64,000 bases of DNA from GCA-958296115 sp965222445 (GCA_965222445.1 CBDCTY010000002.1:930001-994000); one strand, 5' to 3'; positions 36,198 to 45,700 are shown, counted from the first letter of the stretch. Notes: generated by a model not told the origin, from the letters alone. Numbers and translations: made by a program.

Positions 36198-36782
36198 CTA
36201 TCCTCCCCGGCAGTTCTCGGCGTCCGCGCCGGTGGCTCTCTTCACCACGCCGCAGAGTGCGCCGTGGACCCCCTCGATGATCCAGCGGGCGAAGGCCCGC
36301 GCCCACCGGGACGGGTCGAAAGACCCGATCACCCGGTCCCAGAGCCCTGTCGGCTGGTGGACGGGGATCACGACGTGGAACTGCTCGGGCTCTCCAGGGC
36401 TGGTCTCGGCGCCCATCATGAAGAGCACGTAGACGCGCTCCGGGTCGAGGGACGGCTGGTCGGCGTACGCCGACCAGCCGTCCCGGAGACGGTTCTCGCC
36501 GCCCCGGACCTGCGTGACTCCGGTGAGCCAGTCGCCCGAGTCCGGGTCACGGACCGCGTAGGCTAGGAACGCCAGACGTCTGTCGAAGACCGGACGGGCT
36601 ATGACCCCCCCGTCCTTCCGGCGCTCGACGACCTTCGCGCTCTCGTTTACCAGCGAGATGCCGGGGCCTTGGGCCTGGGCCACGCCGACCCACACGAGGA
36701 CCAACAGCACAGCCAGTGGTGGTGCCGCAAGCAAGGGCAGACGCCTCGTTCTACCGGTCTCGGTCCCCGATTGCCGCGACAT
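36198..36782 (-). CDS. Secreted protein of unknown function
   Basis: Encodes 194 residues from ATG at 36782, which has GGAGGAGG upstream. A signal peptide is plain: TRRLPLLAAPPLAVLLVLVW followed by VGVAQAQG. The mature part has a beta-rich segment (NESAKVVERRKDGGVIARPV, FLAYAVRDPDSGDWLTGVTQ) and a C-terminal SFDPSRWARAFARWIIEGVH segment with two Cys (ALCG, ENCRGG). It lies 6 nt before the membrane protein fusion, so both were one operon of the island, probably envelope or transfer functions (inference). Confidence 0.6.
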   Translation of the reverse strand: MSRQSGTETGRTRRLPLLAAPPLAVLLVLVWVGVAQAQGPGISLVNESAKVVERRKDGGVIARPVFDRRLAFLAYAVRDPDSGDWLTGVTQVRGGENRLRDGWSAYADQPSLDPERVYVLFMMGAETSPGEPEQFHVVIPVHQPTGLWDRVIGSFDPSRWARAFARWIIEGVHGALCGVVKRATGADAENCRGG

Positions 36783-37211
36783 GTATGCCTCCTCCAGGCG
36801 ATGGCTCCGTGATGACGGCAATCGAGTGTGAACGATCCCAACGCCGGTGGTAATGCCTCGAAAGGCCGTCCACATGTAGTGCCTTTCGAGGCGTTACCCG
36901 GAGGGGGCCTCCTGTGGTGTCATACCGTGTACAGAGAATCGAACTTTTTCCTAAGGAGGCCATCAGGGTCGTGAGCGGCGTGTTACAGGCGAGGAAGGGG
37001 TCTCCCTACAGGATGAATGTGACCGCGTTGAGTTGACAGCCGGTTCCGGACGGGGTGTACATCGGGCGTAGCTGGAAGTACATCTTGTACCCCTGCCAAA
37101 GACGAGGCGGGGGTACAACGACCGTAGCTAACAAGTGCATCTTGTACCCCTGGGGAAACGGGGATGTGGGCTGGAGGCCGTAGCTGGACGCGTCGCCTCG
37201 GGGGGACAAAA
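36783..37211. promoter_or_regulatory. Control region with paired dyad operators
   Basis: Contains the dyad GTACATCTTGTAC at 37078-37090 and a near copy GTGCATCTTGTAC at 37135-37147. Between them the sequence TTGTACCCCTGCC (37085-37097) pairs with GGCGGGGGTACAA (37107-37119), a strong hairpin. TTGACA at 37034 may be a -35. The elements lie just upstream of a helix-turn-helix gene. Confidence 0.5.
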
Positions 37212-37445
37212 GTGCCGGAAAATCGGAGGAAAATCGTGCAGAAGAGCAGAAATGTGGCTGACGTTCACCACCTGCGGCTCATGTCCCTGCTGTCTGAGCT
37301 GGTCAGGAAGAGGGGAACCAAGGGCGCGGCCAGGGTCCTGGGGATTGACCGCAGGACGGTGGCAACGAGCGTGAGGGCCGGAGTCCTGTCGGGCAGGGTG
37401 CGCGAGGCGCTGGAGCGGGCCCCGAAGTCCTTCCATTCCTCCTGA
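37212..37445 (+). CDS. Helix-turn-helix protein, probably truncated
   Basis: Encodes 77 residues from a GTG. RLMSLLSELVRKRGTKGAAR, then VLGIDRRTVATSVRAG, is a helix-turn-helix with a DNA-recognition helix around RRTVATS. The C-terminus stops early at ALERAPKSFHSS, whereas such proteins in islands usually carry a longer coiled-coil tail (my recollection, not checked). It may repress its own promoter through the dyads upstream. Confidence 0.55.
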   Translation: MPENRRKIVQKSRNVADVHHLRLMSLLSELVRKRGTKGAARVLGIDRRTVATSVRAGVLSGRVREALERAPKSFHSS

Positions 37446-38231
37446 CGGTCCGCTAATAATGAACCCAGTGTCAGGCTTTCCAGGTGTTCATGCCGAGAAA
37501 CCTGGGGGCTCCGTCTCTGAGCCCGGGACCGGCCGCGTAAGGTTGAGCCTTGCTCCCCGAACGGCCTCCCGCGACGGACTGACCGGAGGGGTTGAGCCTT
37601 GCTCCCCCGAAGGCTGTCCTCAGGGGACAAAGCGCTTCCCGCAGCGTGAGGCGGTCGAGAGGGGTCGAGCCTTGCTCCCCTGGACGCCGCCTCGAACGTC
37701 GGCGATAGTCTGGACGGAGTGCGTTCCGCGCTTCGTCCTATGACGAAGGCCGGACTCGGAGTGAGCTGATTGTTCCGACCGGCTCTGCACACCTGCGGCA
37801 CGGCTTCGGATAACCGAGCCGCAGGTTCCTCATGCGTTGGCGGAGGTCTGCTGCGTCTCTCGAAGAGGCACTCAGAGGCGGTCCTTCGCTCCGCGCTCCC
37901 CTCTCACACGCGCCGGTCTGCGACAGCGTTGTCACAGTATGCTCGCTCGCCCCTCGACGCAGCTCCCCAGGTCGATCACCCCGACCCCAGCAGGACTCGT
38001 CACCTTTTCCCCAACTCTCTAGTCCCGGCACTTGGCAGTAGTCGAGTCGCTTCCCCTCGTCGCGGTCCCCTGGCGTCTCCCCCTGACCCCAGGTCGAGCT
38101 GCGCTCTTTTTCCTCACACGTCGTCCCGCACTCCCCCCGTCGCGGTCGGCGCATTTTCCATACACCCGCGTTCGATGGCATCCGTCGGGCGGGGCTGCGT
38201 GCACGTCAGGGCAAACACAAAGGAGGTGCAG
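37446..38231 (+). other. Non-coding leader copy A with triple repeat
   Basis: No credible coding frame. Three direct copies of GGTTGAGCCTTGCTCCCC (third with C for T) start at 37541, 37590 and 37663. From about 37716 to 38231 the strand is pyrimidine-rich and shares blocks in order with 39120-39468 (TGCGTTCCGCG, CCGACCGGCTC, ACACGCGCCGGTCTGC). Both copies end in AAAGGAGG and a small peptide beginning MH(I/V)M. Confidence 0.55.
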
Positions 38232-38375
38232 ATGCACATCATGACACGGGTCGCACAGGTCATCGGAATCGTCGTCGGGTTCCCGGTGCGGCGCAGGCGA
38301 AGGACGGTCAGTCGTGGCTTCGGCGCTACTTGTCGGGCCGCTGGCGCTGGCCGGCGACGGAGGGGTCCGTGCTGA
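38232..38375 (+). CDS. Small basic peptide A
   Basis: Encodes 47 residues: MHIMTRVAQVIGIVVGFPV followed by an Arg-rich tail. AAAGGAGG is 6 nt upstream of the ATG. A diverged paralogue is at 39469. Unknown function; the tail may be out-of-frame sequence. Confidence 0.4.
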   Translation: MHIMTRVAQVIGIVVGFPVRRRRRTVSRGFGATCRAAGAGRRRRGPC

Positions 38376-38548
38376 ACGCGGTTGGACACCCGGCAGGGAG
38401 GCCCGGACGCTGACAACGCGGCCCTCCGGCCCGAACTCACCCATTCCACAACGCACAGGGGTCGTCTCCCCATCGGCAGGCGGCCCTTCTTCTCTGCCCG
38501 CAAGCGGGCGCGAGGACACACACGGCAACAAAGCACAGGAGGTGCGCG

Positions 38549-39013
38549 ATGACGACGGCAACGGTAGCGGCAAGCAATCGGACGATGGAGACGGCGGCGC
38601 GGCCCCGGCGCAGCCTCGAAGAGCTGGTTGACCGGCTCATGGCGGCGCTGTTCAGGGAAGAGCCAGAGGCGGCGGAGCCGAGCGCGGCGCGCTCGATCCA
38701 CGAGGCCAGGCGGCTCCGGCAGGCGGGGGACGTCGACGGGGCTCTGGCGGTCCTGTCCAACGTGGACGGGGCGAAGGCTGAGCCGCACCAGGCGCAGTGG
38801 GCCTTCGCCGAGTGGAGGCAGATGGTCAGGCAGCGGCTTGGCGACCGGGGCGCGCTGGTCTACAGCCAGGGCACGGGACGGGTCGCCGCGCTGGTTCCCA
38901 ACGGCGACGGCGCGCTTGAGGTAGTCGCGGTCCTGGGGATGTGCTGGCGGCCCGGCAAGGTGGTCTCCCGGCGCAGCCTGCGGGGGCTGAGGCCGCTGGA
39001 GGGAGGTGCGTGA
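38549..39013 (+). CDS. Island protein of unknown function
   Basis: Encodes 154 residues starting MTTATVAASNRTMETAARPR, with AGGAGG upstream. A helical middle (RSLEELVDRLMAALFREEPE, ARSIHEARRLRQAGDVDGAL) resembles a TPR-like hairpin, and the end is a small beta region (GALVYSQGTGRVAALVPN, LEVVAVLGMCWRPG). The first 20 codons and the ribosome site are nearly the same as those of the gene at 39754, so the two share a duplicated start module. A TGATG overlap at 39011-39015 suggests a coupled downstream frame (MVTPNVDITADALSTFTRL) that I cannot place. Confidence 0.55.
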   Translation: MTTATVAASNRTMETAARPRRSLEELVDRLMAALFREEPEAAEPSAARSIHEARRLRQAGDVDGALAVLSNVDGAKAEPHQAQWAFAEWRQMVRQRLGDRGALVYSQGTGRVAALVPNGDGALEVVAVLGMCWRPGKVVSRRSLRGLRPLEGGA

Positions 39014-39468
39014 TGGTCACGCCCAACGTGGATATCACCGCGGACGCGCTCTCTACCTTCACCCGCTTGCATGGGCCGTCAGATCCGCCCCTTGCTTGCG
39101 AGAGGACTCTCTTGTTTCATCCTCATCGCCTTGGTCGAGGTGCGTTCCGCGTCTCATCCTCGGCATGCCGGTCAGAGTACGTCTGTCGCTCCGACCGGCT
39201 CCTTTTGTCTGCGGCATGGCGACCCAGGCCACCCCGCAGCTTCGACACGCGCCGGTCTGCCATAGCAGGCAGGCAGGCCGCTCCACGTCTCGCAGCTTCC
39301 CCCAGGTCGCTATCCCCCCTCGGCCGAGCTGCGTCTTCTTGCACCCCCACTCCGTCTCACGCGTTCGGCATCCCACCGTGGGCGGGGTGCGTCCAGCATC
39401 AACCGACTCCACCACGAACGACCCGCGCCCGGAAGCCGGCACGGGTCAAATACGGAAAGGAGGCGTCA
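39014..39468 (+). other. Non-coding leader copy B
   Basis: Diverged second copy of the leader at 37716-38231, with the same ordered blocks and ending in AAAGGAGG. The open frames seen here on both strands look like chance in a C-rich strand. Confidence 0.5.
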
Positions 39469-39627
39469 ATGCACGTCATGGAACAGGTTATCCAGATCAG
39501 GAGCATCGCGACAGGCTTCGGCGGCTTCATCCAGCGAGGCAAGCGGGCTTCGATTGCGGTCGCGATCGCGCCGCCGCTCAGGCGGCTCCTCTTGCGCCGC
39601 ATGGCCCAGAGGCTCCATCGCCGCTGA
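39469..39627 (+). CDS. Small basic peptide B
   Basis: Encodes 52 residues: MHVMEQVIQIRSIATGFGGF, ending LRRLLLRRMAQRLHRR. AAAGGAGG is 5 nt upstream. Related to peptide A in its first 15 residues. An amphipathic basic helix at the end is plausible, perhaps nucleic-acid or membrane binding (inference). Confidence 0.45.
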   Translation: MHVMEQVIQIRSIATGFGGFIQRGKRASIAVAIAPPLRRLLLRRMAQRLHRR

Positions 39628-39753
39628 CGACGGGGCCTCCGGGCTTTTCACAACACATCCTCAACCCAAGGGCCGTCTCCCCCCGGAGCGGCCCTTCTTC
39701 TTTGCCCGCAAAAGGGCGCAGGTCAGAGGCAACACAACACCAAGGAGGTCGTG

Positions 39754-40531
39754 ATGACGACGGCAACGATGGCAATGACCGATCGGACGACGGAGACGGC
39801 GACGCATGAGACCGAGCTCAGGGCTGCGGCGGTGCTGGGAGAGGTCCCCGGACAGGGGATCGTCTACCGGCAGGGCGGCGTGGTGAGCGGGGAGAACTGC
39901 TACATCCGGGAGCGCCCCCCGCGAACTGGGCATGAGCATGCGGGACCTGTCCGACCGCGTGGGGGTGTCTTACAGCTACATGTCGCAGGTGTCCCGCGGT
40001 CAGAGGAACATGGGCGTGAAGTTCCAGGCGCGGGTCGAGTCGGCGTTGGAGGCTCCGGCTAAGATCGCGCCCGCCAAGCGCGCCGGTATCGACCGTGAGG
40101 CCGTGTGGGACCGGATGAACGCTCACGGGATCAGCCAGAACGAGGCTGCCCGGCGGGCCGGCATCAGCTCCGCTCACCTCTCGCAGATCACGTCCGGCAA
40201 GGGTAACCCGTCGCCTGGCGTTCTGAAGAGTCTGCACGGGGTCCTGTTCCAGCGGAGGAAGGAGGAGCGGGTCATGCCCGCCGAGGTGAAGGTGCTGGGT
40301 TGGCGCAAGGGTGAGCGGAGCGGGATGGTGGTGCGTGGCGCTGGCGGGCCTGGGCGTGGCAGTAAGGATGGAGGCGGCGCCGTTCGGGTTGGCGGTCGTG
40401 TGCCCTGGGGTGCGAAAGTGGACTACGCGTATCGCGCGGGGTACGACGGCCGGGGCCAGGTCTCGGTGACGCACGTTGTCGCGACGGGCTATTCTGGCAT
40501 ATTGACGCGACCGGAGCCGAGTGCTGCTTAG
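39754..40531 (+). pseudogene. Helix-turn-helix protein, frameshifted
   Basis: The start MTTATMAMTDRTTETATHET has AAGGAGG upstream. The frame runs to ENCYIRER and then slips at a run of six C near 39914. In the next frame RELGMSMRDLSDRVGVSYSY, then MSQVSRGQRNM, is an XRE-type helix-turn-helix. A second one follows (GISQNEAARRAGISSAHLSQ, ITSGKGNPSPGVL), so it is a two-domain regulator. The native TAG stop at 40529-40531 lies within the target site of IS1380 copy 2. One-base slippage could be an error or a true mutation. Confidence 0.65.
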
Positions 40532-42243
40532 CCCGAATCCACCGATGGACGGCGCGAGGGCAGCGGAAAGGGGTAAGTGAGTTACAGGCGCGATGATCCG
40601 GGCTCGAATTCGGGTAGACGGGAGGTTGGCGGGCGGTCTGCAACCGCTTTTGGGGGCACCGATGGCGGCCTGCAGTGGCTGTGGCGAGCGGGATGGCGGG
40701 ATAGGACGCGGCAAGAGGCGCTCGCGGGCCTGGATGGCGCGAGTTGGCGGGGACGTTCAGTTGGCCGGATGACGGGTCAGTGGCAGAAGGGCGCCGTCAG
40801 GCTGGGAGTGGAATGGCTCGCAGCCGGGCCAGGGCACTGCTGAACTGGGTTTCCCAGGGCCAGCGCTGGGGGAGATGCAAAGTGAGCCGGCGCGCCGAGC
40901 GAGTGAGCCGTCCCGCTAGGGCGAAGAACCGCCGCCGGAGGGTCTTGGTGGTCACCACCTGCTCACCCAGACCGATCCGTGCGGTCCAGCGAGCGAGGTT
41001 GTGCGCCAGCACCTGTATCGCCAGCCAGGCGCCGTTGGCGGCGAAGCGGCCCGAGGGCATGTGGTTCAGTCCGACGCCGTACTTGAGGTCTCGAATGGCA
41101 TTCTCGATCTCGGCGTGGCGGCGATGGGCGGCCTCCAGTTCGAGCATCTCCCCATCGTGGTCGGTGATGAAGCCGTGATAGCTGTAGCTGGCGAAGAGGG
41201 CCAACTGGGAACCCGGCGTGGGCTTCACTCGCCGCACGATGAGCCGCACCGGCGCGGCGCCGGGCTCACTCTCAAAGGGAGTGTAGGTGGTCTCGGCCAC
41301 GTCGGCGGCGCCGTCCATCCAGTAGGGGATGGGCGTCCAGTCCGCCTCGGGTATGGCTTCAATGAGGTTGCGCAGGCTGGCACGCTGGCGGATGGTGATG
41401 GAGAAGCGGACCTTCGTCTTGCGGCAGACGGATACCACGCTATGAGCGTAGAAGCCGCTGTCGGCCCGCACCGTGAGTTGTCCCCTGGCTCCAGCGTAGC
41501 GCACCCGCCCCACCGTCTCCCGCAGGAAGTGGGCGGCGCCGCGGGCGGTGTTGGCGCGGCCCTCGCGCAGACGGGACATCAGCACCTCGCCGGTACCGGC
41601 GGCGACAGCCAGCAGCCGGTGATAGCCCCGCTGGCCGGTATAACCATGGTGTCGCGCCCCCTCCTTGTCCAGTCCGTAGGTCTCACAAATGGTGGAATCG
41701 AGGTCGATGGTGAACGGCGCATCGCCGGGTCCGGCGCCGTCGGCCCATGCCCGTGCCAGCAACTCCCGGCTCACCCGGTCGAGTTGACGGACGTGGCCCC
41801 ACTGGAAGCTGCGCAGGAAAGTGCCCAGGGTGGATGGTGCCTTGACCACGCAGTCGAGAACACCGGCCGTCCCACCGGCGCGCAGCGCATCGGCGTCGTC
41901 GATGCAGTCGCCGCCGGCCAGCGCGGAGGCGACCAGCGTCATTATCTTGTCGCCGGTGTTGGCCCGGCCCGGCGCATCGCCCAGTTCCAGACGCTGCTGT
42001 ACCAGTTGGGAAAGGCCGAGGTGCAGGGCCAAGGTGGCTGGAAGGAGCAGGCCGCCGTTGGCCACCAAACGGAGGTCGTCGAAGGCGATTTGGATGCGGT
42101 CGAGGTGGTTGCGTGATAGCATCTGTTGGGTGCTCCTTTTCCGGGGTCGGTTTGCTGCTACAAAACCATTATCCCAGATTCAGAGGAGCACCCTTTCACC
42201 TTTTCAGCAGACCTTTAATTCCCACTCCTTCGGTGGATTCGGG
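40532..42243 (-). mobile_element. IS1380-family element, copy 2
   Basis: 1712 bp, inverted relative to copy 1, with perfect CTTAG duplications (40527-40531 and 42244-42248). Very few differences from the other copies were noted, for example GTGGCAGAAG near 40780. Confidence 0.95.
40797..42122 (-). CDS. IS1380-family transposase (copy 2)
   Basis: 441 residues, same as copy 1 except Arg for Pro in GYHRLLA. All catalytic motifs are kept. Confidence 0.93.
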   Translation of the reverse strand: MLSRNHLDRIQIAFDDLRLVANGGLLLPATLALHLGLSQLVQQRLELGDAPGRANTGDKIMTLVASALAGGDCIDDADALRAGGTAGVLDCVVKAPSTLGTFLRSFQWGHVRQLDRVSRELLARAWADGAGPGDAPFTIDLDSTICETYGLDKEGARHHGYTGQRGYHRLLAVAAGTGEVLMSRLREGRANTARGAAHFLRETVGRVRYAGARGQLTVRADSGFYAHSVVSVCRKTKVRFSITIRQRASLRNLIEAIPEADWTPIPYWMDGAADVAETTYTPFESEPGAAPVRLIVRRVKPTPGSQLALFASYSYHGFITDHDGEMLELEAAHRRHAEIENAIRDLKYGVGLNHMPSGRFAANGAWLAIQVLAHNLARWTARIGLGEQVVTTKTLRRRFFALAGRLTRSARRLTLHLPQRWPWETQFSSALARLRAIPLPA

Positions 42244-42248
42244 CTTAG

Positions 42249-42453
42249 GTCCTGCCACCTCGCGGGAGGCTGCTGCAAAGACGCCATGAGCAGGGAACGC
42301 GCCACCCCAGGACGCTCGCAGAAAGGCCCTGAAGGCTGCTTAGACGGCTGGACTCACAGCCGCACTCATGAGTCCCCGACGGTCCCATCGACCACCGGGG
42401 ACTCGCTTAGTTTCGGACGCAGCGCAACACCTCTATATAGGAAGGAGACTGGA
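42249..42453 (+). promoter_or_regulatory. Leader of the ATPase gene
   Basis: Carries the palindrome GTCCCCG ... CGGGGAC at about 42372-42402 and an AGGAAGGAGA ribosome site before the ATG at 42454. No gene. Confidence 0.4.
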
Positions 42454-42888
42454 ATGAACCTCGGAGAGTTCATCGACAACTTCAAGGACGCCATCGCCCA
42501 GCGGGTGGTCGAGTCCTACCCGCCGCTCTACCGCCCCTCGGAGAACGGCGGCACACTTCCCCGCCTGCTCCGCGCTCCCTTGGGGGCGCAGGCCGACGCC
42601 ATCAGGGGCGCGGCCCTCTCCCTCAAGGCCAACCGGGGCACCACAGTGGTGGGCGAGATGGGCACCGGCAAGACCTTCATCGCCGCCGCCGCAGCGCACA
42701 TGGCGGGCTTCCGGTGCATCCTGGTCCTCTGCCCGCCCCACCTGGTCCCCAAGTGGAAGCGGGAGGTGGAGATGACGGTGCCCGGCGCCCGCGCCGTCAT
42801 CTCAAGTCCATCACCGACCTGGAGCGGCTCCGCTTCTCCATCGGCTCCGGCCCACTCTTCGCGGTGATGAGCCGTGAGAAGGCCAAGC
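42454..42888 (+). pseudogene. DEAD/SNF2-type ATPase, exon 1
   Basis: Starts MNLGEFIDNFKDAIAQRVVE and has the Walker A motif GEMGTGKTFIAAAAAHMAGF and motif Ia ILVLCPPHLVPKWKRE of SF2 helicases. A one-base loss after GARAVI near 42800 puts LKSITDLERLRFSIGSGP in another frame. The exon ends FAVMSREKAK plus one base, where a group II intron starts with GTGCGCC. Joined to exon 2 at 46157 it reads SREKAK-L-SYRWKAAV. The rest of the helicase motors is absent, so the gene is dead. Confidence 0.75.
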
Positions 42889-43318
42889 GTGCGCCGCGTA
42901 ACGCGGCATAAGATACCCGGCTCAATCGGGAGGACCTCGGAGAAGGTTCCTGGGTCAACCGACCAACCTCAAAGCGAAAGCCTAGGGGGAAAGCAGCATG
43001 TCGGTAAAGCGGCTACGGTCTGAAAGCGTTGTAAGGCCGGTTCCGCAAGACCCGCGTGATACGGTGAAAGCTACACTGCCTGAACCCCAGTTCCCAGATG
43101 GTGTTCTTGCCACCCGCCGGTAGAACGCTTGTAACCCGGCGCCACTCATTGCACTGGTCTGATGAAGGGAACAATGCAACTCCGATGAGTGGACGATGAC
43201 CAGTGTGGTCATTCAAGGGAACGAACGGGGCACCTACAGTCGCGCTAGAACGTCCTATGTCGAAGACATAGGGGAGACAAGCTCGGTCTCGTCGAAACCA
43301 CAGGTTTCGGCAGCGAGG

Positions 43319-43576
43319 TCACGCTCCCTGTTCAGACTGGGAGCGACGCAAGGATACGGCATCGCCCAACAACGGGGAGTCCATTCTCTCCAGGATCTCG
43401 ATGTCCTCCCGGAGGATGGGGTCGGATAGTCTGACCTTGTCCTCAGCCCGCTGCTTCGCCTGTTGTCGGGGTGCTTTCACCACGAATAGGTAGTACACGA
43501 GGTACACGAGCGCAGCGGTGAATAGAAAGGACACCAACTGCGTCAAGACAATGGCAACCACAGCTACATTGTTCAT
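43319..43576 (-). CDS. Intron-borne small membrane protein
   Basis: Encodes 85 residues antisense to the intron: MNNVAVVAIVLTQLVSFLFT, continuing ALVYLVYYLFVV, is one or two packed hydrophobic segments. A charged helix follows (APRQQAKQRAEDKVR, SDPILREDIEILERM). A promoter TTGACA-18-TAGACT ends 7 nt before the ATG, so the mRNA should be leaderless. The likeness to the second helix and C-terminal helix of MscL is faint and I do not name it so. Confidence 0.5.
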   Translation of the reverse strand: MNNVAVVAIVLTQLVSFLFTAALVYLVYYLFVVKAPRQQAKQRAEDKVRLSDPILREDIEILERMDSPLLGDAVSLRRSQSEQGA

Positions 43577-43583
43577 GCTGTGG

Positions 43584-43613
43584 AGTCTAATCGAGCCAGA
43601 CCCCCAATGTCAA
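43584..43613 (-). promoter_or_regulatory. Antisense promoter inside intron, leaderless
   Basis: -35 TTGACA (43608-43613), 18 nt, -10 TAGACT (43584-43589), 7 nt before the ATG at 43576. Confidence 0.6.
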
Positions 43614-43751
43614 TACGGAATGCGGGATGGCCTACGGGGGGGAGACCTCTATGGTCACGGAGTCCTCGTAGTAGTCCGAGGACGGGAAAGCCGTCCACAT
43701 GGCGAAGGAGGACAGGTGGTTTCGACGGAATACAACAGGGAGGTATGCAGA

Positions 43752-45548
43752 ATGCAAGACGCCGAAACTGTATTGAACGTCATACGCGAACGCGGAGAAC
43801 GAGGATTGCCGCTGGAGAACATCTATCGGCTGCTTTACAACCGGAACCTGTACCTGCGGACCTACGGTCGCATCTACTCAAACCAGGGAGCTACGACCAA
43901 GGGAGCCACCGCAGAGACCATGGACGGTATGTCGCTGGCGAAAATCGACCGCATTATCGAAGCCCTGCGCTACGAGCGGTTTCGGTGGACGCCGGTGCGA
44001 CGGGTCAACATTCCCAAGCCTAACGGCACGACCCGCGCCCTGGGCATACCAACGGGGCCGGACAAGCTGCTGCAAGAGGTCATCCGGATGATTCTGGAAG
44101 CCTACTACGAGCCGCAGTTTTCCGACCGCTCCCACGGCTTTCGGCCCAGTCGGGGGTGTCACACCGCCTTGAGCAACGTGACTACCCACTGGACTGGTGT
44201 CCGCTGGTTCGTCGAGGGTGACATCAAAGGGTGCTTCGACAACATCGACCACGAGGTGCTGCTGTCGGTGCTCGGCGAGAAGCTCCACGACAACCGCTTC
44301 CTCAACCTGCTCAAGTACCTACTGAAAGCAGGTTACATCGAGGATTGGAAGTATGGCCGCACGCTGAGCGGGACACCGCAAGGCGGCATCGTCAGCCCCA
44401 TCCTCGCCAACATCTACCTAGACCGGTTGGACAAGTTTGTCGAGAACGTGCTGATACCAGCCCACACCCGTGGCTCAGACCGGAGAGACAACCGCGAGTA
44501 CACACGTTTGCTGAACCAAGCGGCCCGCCAGAGGAAGCGGGGGAACCACGCCGAGGCACTGCAACTGCGCAAGCAAATGCAACAACTGCCGTCACGCGAC
44601 CCCTACGACCCCGGCTACCGCCGGTTACGGTACGTGCGCTACGCGGACGACTTCGTGCTGGGTTTCATCGGGCCAAAGGTCGAAGCCCAACAGGTGAAAG
44701 AGTCCTTGGAGACGTTCCTGCGCGACACACTCAAGCTGGAGCTATCCAAGGAGAAAACTCTCATAACCCACGCCACCAGCCAGGCGGCGCGGTTCCTCGG
44801 CTACGAGCTCGTGAACCAACAGGCCAACGACCAGTTTGACCGCAATGGTCGGCGCAGGGTCAACGGCCAAATCGGATTGCGGGTCCCCGCCAACGTCATC
44901 GAACAACACTGCCAAGCCTACATGCGCAAAGGCAAACCGGTACACCGCAGTTACCTACTCCACGATGAAGATTTCTCCATCATGGCACAGTACCAGTCGG
45001 AGTTCCGGGGCGTCGTCAACTACTACCTTCTGGCCCACAACGTCTCCCATTTCGGGCGGCTGCAATCGGTCATGGAGATGTCTTTGGCACGGACCCTTGC
45101 GGCAAAGCACAAGTCCACCGCACGGAAGATGCGACGCCAGTACAAGAGCGTCGTGGAAACCGAGCACGGACCGCGCGTCTGTCTCAAGGTCGTCAAGCAC
45201 CGGGACAACGGCAAGCCACCTCGCGTGGCATATTTCGGTGGCACCCCCCTGAAACGGCAGCGGCAGGCCGTCCTAGTAGACCAACAGCCTCAGCGGTACC
45301 AGAGCGGCCGCAACGAGCTTATCAAACGGCTCGAAGCGAACGAGTGCGAGATGTGCGGCTCAACGGTGGATGTAGAAGTCCATCACATCCGTGCGCTTCG
45401 CGACCTGAACGTGAGAGGCCAACGGGAAAAGCCCAGGTGGGTACAACTCATGGCGGCGCGGAAACGCAAGACCCTCGTGGTCTGCCGGACGTGTCACATG
45501 AACATCCACCATGGGCGACCGCTGACGCAACACGCATCAATAGCTTAA
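43752..45548 (+). CDS. ltrA: Group II intron reverse transcriptase/maturase
   Basis: Encodes 598 residues from ATG at 43752; the frame is open earlier but only through intron RNA core. RT blocks are present: RVNIPKPNGTTRALGIPTGP, FRPSRGCHTAL, GDIKGCFDNIDHEVLL, GTPQGGIVSPILANIYLD and the catalytic YADD in RYVRYADDFVLGF. The X/maturase domain follows, and the C-terminal HNH endonuclease has CEMCG, VEVHHIRALRDLN and CRTCHMNIHHGRP. So it should splice, reverse-transcribe and cut target DNA. The protein seems intact. Confidence 0.93.
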   Translation: MQDAETVLNVIRERGERGLPLENIYRLLYNRNLYLRTYGRIYSNQGATTKGATAETMDGMSLAKIDRIIEALRYERFRWTPVRRVNIPKPNGTTRALGIPTGPDKLLQEVIRMILEAYYEPQFSDRSHGFRPSRGCHTALSNVTTHWTGVRWFVEGDIKGCFDNIDHEVLLSVLGEKLHDNRFLNLLKYLLKAGYIEDWKYGRTLSGTPQGGIVSPILANIYLDRLDKFVENVLIPAHTRGSDRRDNREYTRLLNQAARQRKRGNHAEALQLRKQMQQLPSRDPYDPGYRRLRYVRYADDFVLGFIGPKVEAQQVKESLETFLRDTLKLELSKEKTLITHATSQAARFLGYELVNQQANDQFDRNGRRRVNGQIGLRVPANVIEQHCQAYMRKGKPVHRSYLLHDEDFSIMAQYQSEFRGVVNYYLLAHNVSHFGRLQSVMEMSLARTLAAKHKSTARKMRRQYKSVVETEHGPRVCLKVVKHRDNGKPPRVAYFGGTPLKRQRQAVLVDQQPQRYQSGRNELIKRLEANECEMCGSTVDVEVHHIRALRDLNVRGQREKPRWVQLMAARKRKTLVVCRTCHMNIHHGRPLTQHASIA

Positions 45549-45586
45549 AGATACTACAGGCCGAACTAGGATCCGAAGCAGTCGGC

Positions 45587-45700
45587 CTAAGCCGACAGTG
45601 CGTTACAGGTTAAGACTATACCAACCAAGGCCACGAGTATGAAGATTTGTATGAGTGCTCGCTTTGGATTGGTGAAGAGCATGATGATCAGTCTGATCAC
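45587..45700 (-). CDS. Intron-borne 37-aa membrane peptide
   Basis: Starts at GTG overlapping the stop of the upstream antisense gene (GTGA at 45697-45700). AAAGGAG is 9 nt upstream. One hydrophobic span (ALIQIFILVALVGIVLTCNA). The overlap and ribosome site argue for a real, coupled gene. Confidence 0.45.
   Translation of the reverse strand: MIRLIIMLFTNPKRALIQIFILVALVGIVLTCNALSA

Noticed and set aside
37541..37682. Possible CRISPR
   Set aside because: Only three units, uneven spacing, no cas genes.
38114..38788. 224-codon minus-strand frame in the leader region
   Set aside because: Crosses the start of the 38549 gene and has no ribosome site; composition is that of a C-rich strand read backward.
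41001..42116. 371-codon frame antisense to the IS1380 transposase (also in copies 1, 3 and 4)
   Set aside because: The transposase motifs are on the other strand; the repeat only arises because the IS is repeated.
43752..45548. Retron or diversity-generating reverse transcriptase
   Set aside because: Group II domain V, 5' GTGCG end, maturase and HNH domains fit an intron protein.
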